From Raffaelea ambrosiae (lineage: Eukaryota; Ascomycota; Sordariomycetes; Ophiostomatales; Ophiostomataceae): a DNA stretch of 64,000 nucleotides. A program made the translations under genes and the position numbers. The stretch lies in assembly GCA_002778195.1 (NCBI GenBank), contig PCDI01000004.1, positions 630,074 to 694,073 on the forward strand, read 5' to 3'. This document shows, in pieces, positions 55,157 through 64,000 of this stretch. Position 1 is the stretch's first letter, and each line of letters starts with the position of its first letter. The notes beneath the pieces were generated by a model. That model had not been told where the DNA came from. It searched no databases and saw only the letters and a list, made by a program, of their open reading frames with translations.

Positions 55157-58085
55157 TTACCTTGGGCTCAATGGGCTCTTTCCAGGCCCTGCTGCCCTCT
55201 TGAGCGTGCGTATCTCATCCTCCAGTTTTCGTCTCTGCATTTGTTCGTTCTAGTACCCCAGTTAGCACTGTGTATCATTACACACCAAGATAGTCCCAAA
55301 GGGATAAGAACAAGATAAAAATATGATAAGAAGAAAAACTTACTCTGAGCTCCTCTTGGAACTTCTTCCGCTCCTGCTTCATAGTCGCCCGGAATTGCTC
55401 GCTCAACATGCTGGCGCCAGCACGTGTTGAGGTACCGGCTGCACCGGCTTGTGGCGTCACCTTGAGCCGCTCGGCATCGAGAGCCTCCTTGAGGGTGGTC
55501 ACTTCGCCCTCCAGCTTCGCCCGTATCGTGCGCACCTCAGTCTCGAGCGATGTCTTGGCCGACAGCGCGTCGTCCAGTTGGGCTTCGAGATCGAGTTTCT
55601 CGCGCTCGGCGGCAATAGTGTCTTTGGTCAGGTCTTCGTACTCCTTGAGGGTGCCGGCCAGTTCGTCCTTGAGCGTTTGCACCTGGTTATGGAGCTCGTC
55701 GTTCTCGTTGGATTTGGCCAGTGCCGCAACATCGGCGGCCCGCTGGGCACGTGAGCCGTAGGCACCCTCCAACTCTGCCTTGGCAATGGTGGCTTCCGTC
55801 TTGAGCTCCACGACCATGTTGTTGAGCTTCTCAAGCTCCTCGTCCTTGGTCTGGACATCCTTGGCGGCTTGCTCAGCATTGGCCACGGCCATTTGCTGGG
55901 CCTCGCTGGCTTCCTGCAGTTGGGCTGTCAGGGCAGCCACGTTGGCCTCGGCGCGGCTCAGCGCACCCTGCAGTTCGGCGCTCTGAGCCTCGAGGGCGGA
56001 AATGCTCGAGCTGTGCTCAGCCAGACGCTCCTGTGCGGCTTGATTGGCGGCGGCCTCGGCCATGCCGACCCGCTGTTGGGCTTCGCTGAGATCGGTCAGC
56101 GCGCGGGACAGCTTGCCCTGGGATTCTTCGTGAGCCTGCTGCAGCTGCTGCAGTTCGGCGTGCTTGTTTTGCAGCTCAGCGTCGCGCTCGGCGTCAGACT
56201 TGTTGTTCAGCTCGCGCTGCTGCTTAATCTGGCGCTTGAGGACAGACTTGTGGTCCTTGAGCTTGGTTGTCTGTGAATACAGCCACTCCACCTTGGCGGC
56301 AAAGGCCTGCAATGAGTATGGCTCGCTCAGGTTCATCATCGCCGACTCATCGTCTGACAGGTCCTCGTCATCGTCGCCGAGGCCCATCTGCTGTCGAGAG
56401 GCCTTGCGCTCTTCACGTCTTTGTTGAATCTCGGCGAAGCCTGACTGCATGGTGTTCCAGAGGCCCATGAGGACGTTGTCGACCTGCTGGACCATCTCGC
56501 GATCGGCATAGGAGGCGTTGAACGCGTTCCCAGCACGGGCAACGGTAGACTCGACGGCGGTCAGGGCTTCTTGCAGCCAGTTGAGCTGTACTTCAGTGCC
56601 GAGGCCCACTGTCAGTCCTGTGACATCCGGCGGCGGAGCTGAGGCGACGCCGGACCCTTGGAGGATGGCTTGGATTTGGGCGTTCAGAGCGCCAATGCGC
56701 GATTCCACCTGAACAAGCACGGCCTCCGACTCTGCCTGCTGTCCGTTGGAAGACACAGCAAGCTGTTGTTCGTCATACACAGTAGCCAGGCTTGCGTCCA
56801 AATACTTGAGCTGGTCGGCCAAACCCCGTCCCGCTTCAGAGCCAACAGGCGGAGGGTTGTCGTAGGCGTTGTTCTTCTCCGGATTGAATCCGACAATAAC
56901 GCTGCGCAGACGATTGTTCAGGCCCTCGATTTGCCTTTCAGTATCTGCGACCGTTTGCAGGTGCTCACTATGGCTGACTGTGAGCTCGTCGTGAGTTCTC
57001 CGCAGCTCTCCATGGTCATTTTGCAGGTCCCCGTGCTCTCTCTGCAGCGCACTCAATTCCAGTCTGGCAGAGTCGTTTGAGGCACGCAGCTGTTCGCATT
57101 CGTCCCGAAGTCGGGAAACCTCTTCGCGGAGCCTGTCGCTCTCCTCGCGGAGCTCCATGGTTTCTTTGCGGACAGGCGACTTGACCGGGATCTCGATCGT
57201 GTTTCGTTGCAGACCTAATACTTGGTCTAGTGGTTGGTCGATAGGAAGAAACATGCTGCGTTCGTCGAACCCGGCGAATCCGGAGTTCACAATTTCCATA
57301 CTCTCTCGGCTGTTGGAGTAGGTGTACAGGCTTTCGGGACTACCTGGGATGCCGTTGATGGATTGGCCATTGGCCGCAGCTGCGGCAGCGGCTTTCTTGG
57401 CTGATGCCTTGTGTGTCAACTGCAGGATACCAGCAGTGTGCTGGAGAAGCTTGCGTTGGGGTTCCATGATTCGCTTCTCTAGCACGAAGAGCTCCGACGC
57501 CAGCTCCTCGCAGCGCTTCTCGCATGCCTGCCGTTCGGCCTCTGCCTCGCGCACGGCATCGCTGCCACCACTGCTGCGGTTCCCCAACAGGCTTCGCCTC
57601 TTGCCGGGGGAGTGTGTCGGGGAGTAGAGCCTTGTCATGGATATGGCGGCGTCACGGTACTTGGACTGAATGGCGAGGTTTGCCCTCGTTTGCTCAATCC
57701 GCTGGGTGAGAGATTGGCACATCTTCTTCATGTCGTCGACTTCCTCCTGCGACAGAATCTCCCATTCTTGGCTGTCGGCAAGGGCAGTTTCGGTCAGGAG
57801 ATGCACCTGTATCGGGTCCTTAAGGTCGACAAGTGGTGAGCTCTGCGGTCGCTCCGGATTCAGCTGCAAAGCATGTCAGTTAGCAAAGCGGAAGGTCATG
57901 AGCGCGCACCAAGATCCCGAGCCAGCACTCACCGGGTTGTATCTTGGCTTCTCTGGCTCGAAGCCGTTGAGGGCGTCTTCCCTGTAGCCATTCGCAATGG
58001 CGCGACCGCTGGGCACGACGTTCTGCAGCGGCGACAGGGGTTCAGGCTCGAAGCCGAAACCCTGCCTTGTTCCCGCGCCGTTCAT
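55157..58085 (-). CDS. Uds1-domain coiled-coil protein (up-regulated during septation type)
   Basis: A 921-aa protein. Exons (minus): 58085-57933, 57863-55344, 55249-55157; introns 57864-57932 (GTGAGT..GCAG) and 55250-55343 (GTAAGT..CTAG, branch GCTAACT). The N-terminal quarter carries the Uds1 domain, recognised from EWEILSQEEVDDMKKMC, LYSPTHSPGKRRSLLG and RCEELASELFVLEKRIMEPQ. The rest is mostly coiled coil with heptad patterns (~250-900) and a short acidic break DDDEDLSDDESAMMN. The last exon encodes NEQMQRRKLEDEIRTLKR, a normal end for such proteins. In fission yeast a Uds1 family member rises during septation; a role in septum formation or the cytoskeleton here is inference. It resembles myosin-like coiled coils by composition, but no motor is present. 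Confidence 0.87.
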
Positions 58086-59498
58086 GGTGTTGTTGTGTGT
58101 GTGTTTTGGCGGCGCGCGTGCGCCTGGGCGGGTGTGTGTTGCGTCCGTTCGTGTATAGTAGGTCTGTTCCTCTGATCCGTCAGTCTCAAGCCCTGGGCTC
58201 GAGAAACAACCACTACGCGCCTTGTCTCCTCAAGGCATCATAAGAACGAGGTTCAAGCTGTAAGCTGGTCCGTATGGCGGTCGGCCCAGGATATCGTCAA
58301 CGGCGGGCGAGATTGGGGAGGAAACAAAAAAGCACGACGTCTGGCACGAGGTCATGCACCGGCGATCCGGGAGTGGTGTGTGATGTGTCTTCGGGGTAGG
58401 TCAAAAAAACTGCGCGGCTAAAGAGCCAGACGTGTCATTCGTCGCGTCGAGCCAGCCCAATCTAGCAGTACAATACGCTGTCAAAGGGGGGGTGGCGGCG
58501 AAGAATTCGAGATGTTTGCGTTCTGAGGCGTATTTGTGTCTCGTCTCGAATCAGTGGGGAATGCGACAGCGTCGGGGGAGGAGGAGGCTGGGTGTCTGTC
58601 CAGATCTCAGTACTGGTCAAGACGTTTTTTCTCGTCGTTAATATTGTGTTATTTTTTTAGCCGTTTCGCTGCAGACTCTCGCTTTCAGGGGTTCCTCTCC
58701 ATGTATGGGTCCGCAATCTATTAGGGGGGTCTTGCCGTTTAGGGGGGGCCGGTTACTCCACTTAACGCGTCTCTCCAGAATGCCATTTCACCGCGCAAGC
58801 CACAGGCTAAGCTGCTCCCAGGCGCCACAGCTCTAACCTTGTCGAGCACAAAAGGGTGTCTGGGGCCCTCTTTGAGTGGGATCAGCGCCGAGCTTATTGG
58901 CGGCTACCTTGCTCACTCGCTTCGCAAAGGATTCACTCCAGAGGGCTGAGGCGGTCACGCTGACGTTCTGGTGGGCAAAGAGACGTCACTGAATCTGACG
59001 GTTGGGGCTGACTACACGGAGATCTTATATCTTACCTTACATGGTAACGTGTCTCACGGGTGGGCGCCCGGAGACGAAATAGTTCCTGTCAGACAATGAC
59101 GAGGGTTGGGAGACAGTTGGAGTTTCAGAAACCTCCGCCGCCGAGCTGTCCCTGTTATGCTTATAACACGAAGCGGAACGCCGGATATTGACATGCAAAT
59201 TCAACGCAAGGCGCTGTCTAAAGTAGACTACACTGTAAGACACGTCAATGGGCCACATGGGCCACGGGCTCTATCTATATGCGACGAGAAGACGTCGAGT
59301 GAAGTACCAAAGGCCCTGCAACCGGCACGCTGGAATATGGTTGCAGCACTACCAGACATGTCTCCTTGCCCGACTGGCATGGGACGAGAGGAGAGTGCGA
59401 ATGCGTGCGCGTATAGTTATGCGCGGCCATTTGTGTGTGGTAGGTAAATGTATGTGAGAGAGGCTGGAGCCAAAAATACCATCCAAACATCGCCCTGC
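58086..59498. other. Intergenic 1.4 kb
   Basis: Promoter of the Uds1 gene and 3' flank of the Dsc2 gene. T/A homopolymers and G-runs are present; no gene or RNA is recognised. Confidence 0.55.
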
Positions 59499-60407
59499 TC
59501 ACATGGTGCCTCTGACCTGATCTAGTACTTGCTGTCCCATTGCCCGCCGACGACCAGCCGCTTCGCCGGAGGCCTGACTGTCGTTACCCGTGGCCGTACC
59601 GACAGCACTGGGTCCTTCGCCTTCCAGCCGGCGGCGCAGACCCTCAAATTCCTCGCGTCTCTTGGTCTGCATACCCACCATCCAGCCGGGAATGCGCCAC
59701 TGTGTCAGCCGCGCGGGCAGCAGGCCGTTCCGCCACGCATGTCCGACAACCCAACCGACGGCTGCCGAGACTAGCGAGCCTGGCCATTGGAAGAGGGCCA
59801 GCTGGGCGGCCAGGAAGTAGCGGTAGGACTTGTCGGAGAAGGCCAAGCCGACGAAATCATCCGTGGACTCCGGCGGGGGCGGCACCGCGGACGAGAAGGC
59901 CAGCCGGTACGAGTACATGTGTGGCACCATAGAGTAGTACTGGGCCAGGATGGCATATACGATTGCTGTCGGGCCCGCGGGCAGGTAGTTGATGCGACCG
60001 AAGGTAACGGCGCGGAGGACAAAGACAAGGACAGGCGGCACAACGGCCGTGACCAGCGAGGAGGCGGCAATAAAGGACTGGGCACATGCGCTTGTCAACA
60101 AAGAGTTCACGACAGCAAATAAGCACCGGCATCAGCAGACAAGGCCACTCACTGCGTATTTCCTCGACCCCCACATGCGCTCGACAATGCGCATCTGGTA
60201 CAGCGTCATGCACGCAAACAGGACCTCGGACGAGTTCGTGTAGCACAGCTGGTATGTCAAGACTCGCCATGTCTGGTGGTAGCGCAGGATGTGTGGGTCG
60301 ATTAGGATGTAAAAGTAGTGCTTGATGTCAAAGAGGCTGGCCCCGATCGATGCGGCCACGAGGCCCAGCACCAGGCTGCGGGTGACGGGCGCATTTGTGA
60401 AGGACAT
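59499..60407 (-). CDS. dsc2: Dsc E3 ubiquitin ligase complex subunit 2 (rhomboid-like)
   Basis: A 277-aa membrane protein, exons 60407-60153 and 60077-59499 (intron 60078-60152, GTGAGT..CCAG, restoring KYASFIAASS). It has the rhomboid-like fold of UBAC2/Dsc2: an N-terminal helix SLVLGLVAASIGASLFD, then DPHILRYHQTWRVLTYQLCYTN with the conserved WR pair, LYQMRIVERMWGSRKYA, and further helices (SLVTAVVPPVLVFVLRAV, FLAAQLALFQWPG, LVSAAVGWVVGHAW). No rhomboid protease Ser-His dyad is seen, as expected for a pseudoprotease. The C-terminal ~55 residues are Gly/Arg/Glu-rich and no clear UBA domain is visible. The Dsc complex ubiquitylates Golgi substrates, including SREBP precursors, in fungi. Confidence 0.88.
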
Positions 60408-61126
60408 GGTGTCAAATGTGTACCGCTGGAGGTCGTGGTGTCAGGACAGAAAAACAGAGGCGGGAATGCCGCACGCCGTGTAAGCTCGAGCCTCTCTGGT
60501 GGTCTTCTTTGCCGTCTGGCTAGTTTCTCCTAGCCCAAGCGCTTCCGACTTCGCTTTGCTGAAAACGACTGACTGGCTGCTGCTGCTGCTGCTGCTACCG
60601 GCGCCGTCGCGGCTACCGCATGCTGTCAATAACAAAGAAAAAAAGTCGCAAGGCGCACTGCTGGGGTGTCGTTTCCTTGGCAGCCGAGCCAGATGGTGTT
60701 GTTGTGGATGTCTGGTTCGTTCGAGGTTGCCGCAAGGTGTTATTTTCTCGGCCAGCTTTGGTAAGAAGGAGGGATAATAGCAAGGGAGCAAGCTGCCCCA
60801 CAACCCCCCCCCCCTCCCGTAGCGTGCTGTGTATATTATTACAGAGGTAAGATACTGATGTGGCCTGGCCACCGCTGCGTGTGCGCGCACTACGTGCTGG
60901 CGCCGCTTGGTGGCTGGTTCCTGTCACAAGCCAAAAAGGTCCATAAAGCAGCTAAAAAAATTAAATGGGAAAAATAGGAACAGCTACCCTCCATTAATAT
61001 GGTGGCCTCTTTTCGGTTACACCTCTTCCCCATTATCACGCAAATGGTTTGATCCTGGCCAACACCAGTCTTTCGCCAGTCGTCCTTCTAATCTAGCCGG
61101 CACCGTTAGGCCAGCCTTGACCGAGA
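60408..61126. other. Divergent promoter, Dsc2 / cis-prenyltransferase
   Basis: Shared upstream region of two divergent genes, with a (CTG)n run at about 60578-60595 and C-tracts. No gene is seen. Confidence 0.6.
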
Positions 61127-62347
61127 ATGTCCGACCTCTACCTTTCCACCATGACCAGCTGGGTCCTGAGCTCACCGCCAGCCGAATGGGCTCTCGGCCA
61201 AATTCGTGAGCTCCTGATCGGGGCGTTGCGACAGGGCCCAATCCCGCGACATGTGGCCTTTGAGATGGACGGCAACCGTCGCTATGCTAGGAGTCATAAG
61301 ATCGAGACTGTCGAAGGCCACCATCTCGGCTTTGAAGCCTTGGCACGGGTACGTTTGGTGTTATCCTTCAACGGAGGTGGCGGATTGTATGCTGTCGCAG
61401 CTTGCATTTGAAGCTGACAGGATGGTCTTCGTTTTATGTTCCAGGTCCTTGAGATTTGCTACAAATGCGGCGTGAAAGTCGTCACGGTGTACGCCTTCAG
61501 CATTGAGAACTTCCACCGTCCTAAGTACGAAGTTGACGGCCTCATGGAGTTGGCCAAGGTCAAGCTTGAGCAACTCATCCAGCATGGCGAGATCCTCGAC
61601 CGCTACGGTGCCAGCGTCCGCGTGCTAGGACAGCGAGACCTCATTCGTGACGATGTTTTGGAAGTGGTCGAACGAGCGATCAATACAACGAAGCACAATA
61701 ACAGGTGTGTACCAGGTTGTTCGCGGCGAAGCGTTCCCTGACATTCCTACTAACACCGACATAGAGCCATTTTAAACATTTGCTTCCCATACACGTCGCG
61801 AGAGGAGATCACGCATTCCATCCGGGCCACGGTGGAGGAGTACTCGAACCCGCCACGGCCACAGAACACACCGTTTTCACAGACCCGAATCAAGCAGAAA
61901 ATCTTGTCTAAGCAACTCGACAACAAATCCGAGCTATCCACCATCCGCGAAACATCGCCGGCCCCGTCTGTCTCACGCTCCGACGAGGTGGCCGAATCGG
62001 TCTCGTCGTCGACAACGTTGCCCCCCGATTCTCCGTCCCGAAACAGCGGCACGGCTGGCATCACAATCCTGCCCAACCCCGAGACCATCACGGCCGAGAC
62101 GCTGGACAGCCACATGTATACGGCCGGTGATCCCCCACTGGATATGTTTGTGCGGACGAGCGGCGTCGAACGGTTGAGTGACTTCATGCTGTGGCAATGC
62201 CACCAAGATACCAACATCTTCTTCCTCAAGTGCTTCTGGCCCGAGTTTGACCTGTGGCATTTCCTGCCCGTCCTGGTCGAGTGGCAGTGGCTACAGAAGC
62301 AGAGAGCACGGGACGAGAAACCGCGCAGGCGACTTAAGCATCGGTGA
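61127..62347 (+). CDS. rer2: cis-prenyltransferase (dehydrodolichyl diphosphate synthase)
   Basis: A 354-aa cis-isoprenyl diphosphate synthase. Exons 61127-61348, 61445-61704 and 61765-62347; introns 61349-61444 and 61705-61764 (branch CTACTAACA). Seen: region I HVAFEMDGNRRYAR with the catalytic Asp; HHLGFEAL; VYAFSIENFHRP; LGQRDLI; INICFPYTSREEI-type block (here LNICFPYTSREE); and region V DMFVRTSGVERLSDFMLW, binding the homoallylic substrate. It makes long-chain polyprenyl diphosphate for dolichol and hence N-glycosylation and GPI anchors at the ER. An insertion of ~75 Ser/Thr/Pro-rich residues lies between the FPYTSREE block and region V, making it longer than yeast Rer2 and nearer Srt1 in length. 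The symbol is given by function, not by resolved orthology. Confidence 0.93.
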
Positions 62348-63523
62348 AGTGTGTTGACACATCAAGTCTTCTCGGGCAAGACGCGCCGCACACCCTAGGC
62401 TGCCTGCATTCTCCAATTATCCAACGCCATACCGCCAAAAACGAACTCGATTTTGACACTAGTACGACCGCATCTTTACGCATATCAATATCACGAAACT
62501 TTAATAGACGGGAAGGTCCCAATGTTATTTGTAGCAACTTGTTTCTACCTTTTCTCTTTTCTCATTCTTTGATGCGGTGTATCAGCTGGCAGCACCAGCT
62601 GGCTTTTCCCGTGCAACCGGAACGGAGGGGTTTTTGATCCCCGATAGTAGCTTCAGGGGCAGTGTATACCAACGCTCAAAACGAGATTTGCAGCTTCTTA
62701 TGAACAATGCTTATGAACAATGTTGGACGGCAAAGGCCATCTGCCAGTCTCAAACCGTTGCCTCTGGCTATTTTAAGTAGCCGTTCGATGCGTGCTGGCT
62801 GCAGGCAATTTATGCAGCCCCGACCGAGCAGCCTGTACCTGACTTGGGCGTGGTTATCTTATCTGTGACGTGACCTTACCGGCTACGGAGCGATATAAAC
62901 CCGAAAAGTGGAGACCGCCTGGTGGTGCACGGGGGGTGTCTCTAGCGCGCAGAAAGCCTGTCGGTAGATCCAGCGCATTTTGGTGAGGACGGGGTTGGCA
63001 GAAAGAAAGATCCCACCTGCTGGCTCTCGGCCTCTTTCGCTTCTTCTCCTGCTCCCACCAAAGCAGACACACGCGTCCACACACCTTTCCCATGACAGAG
63101 CGCTCTTGAGAGGCCGGAATACGACTTGAGCCGACCGATCGACTGGCAGCAATGCTGTGAAACAGCTGGTCTTTCCTGTCGAAATACCTTGTCGCTAGTT
63201 CGTCTCTTTTCGTGTTCCTTTTTTTTTTGCTCCTTGTCCAGACGCCCGAAAATCTCCCAACTTTTCCTCTCTTCCCTGCGCCTGAGCACGCTCGATTCTC
63301 GGGGCCGTCAAGCCCTGGGTTTGTCTTCATATTGCAGCAGCATTTTCTCTCGCATACATATTTGCATTCACCCCTCCCCTCTCTTGTTTTTCCTTCGCCT
63401 CCTCGACGCGGTCCCTCGACACCGTCTTCCCATTCTGCTCCTCTTGTCCTCGGCTATCTCGACCAAGCCTCCCCGTCGACCACCCTGCCTCCCGCGATTG
63501 GCCATACTCTCCCAACGGCGACT
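62348..63523. other. Intergenic 1.2 kb
   Basis: 3' flank of the cis-prenyltransferase and CT-rich upstream region of the ING-like gene. No gene is seen. Confidence 0.6.
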
Positions 63524-64000
63524 ATGAAGACGGCAAAGCAGCCGGCAGCGGCCCCCGAGGCGGCCCCTGGCAGACGGTCGCAGCCGGTGCGCCAAACACG
63601 AACGAACCCTCCACGAACTTCGGCCTCGAGCCGAGCGGTCGGTCGCGATGGTCGCGACGGTGCTGCCGGGGCTGCCGGCCACGACCAACCCATCGACATC
63701 TTCCCTGGCGTCATGCATTTCACAGATGCGATCTCTGCGCTGCCAAAAGAGCTCGTCAAGCATTTTACCCTGCTCAAAGAGGTCGACGCAAAGATCCACG
63801 TCCCGCAGCAGGCGCTTTTCCAGCTAATCGACACTGCCCTTCGCATACCTCCTCCCAACACGACGCGCTCTCCCTACGATGGCAGGCCAACGGCTGCTCC
63901 CACCTCTGTCCCCATGACTGCTCAAAACAGCAATGCCGGCTCTGCGGCAGCCGCCAACAGCCAGCGACCGTCCCTTCCTCCCTCCCTGAATAATCAGTCT
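63524..64000 (+). CDS. ING-family chromatin protein (Pho23-like), 3' partial
   Basis: The first 159 codons of a gene that runs off the window. After a basic Arg/Ala/Pro-rich N-terminus, the ING N-terminal domain begins: DIFPGVMHFTDAISALPKEL, HFTLLKEVDAKI, QQALFQLIDTAL. A Ser/Asn/Pro linker follows. The expected C-terminal PHD finger, which reads H3K4me3 in this family, is off the window. The wording of the domain resembles Pho23 of the Rpd3L deacetylase complex more than the NuA4 subunit Yng2, but this cannot be settled without the rest. ATG 63524 is the first Met in the open frame, preceded by CT-rich sequence. Confidence 0.85.
   Translation, partial: MKTAKQPAAAPEAAPGRRSQPVRQTRTNPPRTSASSRAVGRDGRDGAAGAAGHDQPIDIFPGVMHFTDAISALPKELVKHFTLLKEVDAKIHVPQQALFQLIDTALRIPPPNTTRSPYDGRPTAAPTSVPMTAQNSNAGSAAAANSQRPSLPPSLNNQS

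Noticed and set aside
1..64000. CRISPR arrays, bacterial operons, phage or viral genes
   Set aside because: No regularly spaced direct repeats with unique spacers, no Shine-Dalgarno-led polycistrons and no viral hallmark genes; introns and gene content are those of a fungal nucleus.

Overview
The window is nuclear DNA from a filamentous ascomycete. Most genes carry short introns (roughly 57-110 nt) with GT..AG ends and CTAAC/CTGAC branch sites. Coding exons are GC-rich with strong C/G third-position bias, and a 5S rRNA gene stands alone between protein genes. The gene set (dynactin p150, a SAT4/PTH11-type rhodopsin protein, Zn2Cys6 factors, sedolisin) points to Sordariomycetes; Ophiostomatales is only a guess. 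All gene models were spliced by eye from donor, acceptor, frame and family expectations.

Left part (1-24 kb) is accessory in character. It holds the 3' part of a secreted sedolisin (1-1304), a 1566-residue secreted mucin-like protein with two paralogous modules each preceded by a Lys-Arg site (1837-6665), 3.3 kb without recognisable genes, a secreted endonuclease/exonuclease/phosphatase-fold protein (9940-10955), a truncated class-V aminotransferase relic and a 5S rRNA gene (11989-12107, minus). Next comes a compact catabolic-looking cluster: an MFS sugar-type transporter, an aldehyde dehydrogenase pseudogene that has lost both catalytic motifs, a zinc alcohol dehydrogenase, a stand-alone HisD-family dehydrogenase and a divergent Zn2Cys6 regulator. 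The promoters of this cluster share an ATCCGC half-site: ATCCGCTCCGC upstream of the transporter and upstream of the alcohol dehydrogenase, and the inverted repeat GCGGA-N4-TCCGC between the HisD-like gene and the regulator. This is the best candidate for an undescribed pathway here. A Nudix pseudogene with a nonsense codon follows.

The middle (25-37 kb) has a SAT4-type seven-helix membrane protein, 3.2 kb without genes, a secreted type-B carboxylesterase whose single intron is a minisatellite, and a large Zn2Cys6 regulator.

The right part (38-64 kb) is conserved housekeeping: a CCCH zinc-finger protein, SRP19/Sec65, dynactin p150Glued, a protein with an eIF4E-binding motif near its N-terminus resembling metazoan 4E-T, ribosomal protein L26, a Uds1-type coiled-coil protein, the Dsc2 rhomboid-like subunit of the Golgi Dsc E3 ligase, a cis-prenyltransferase, and the 5' end of an ING/Pho23-like chromatin protein cut by the window edge.
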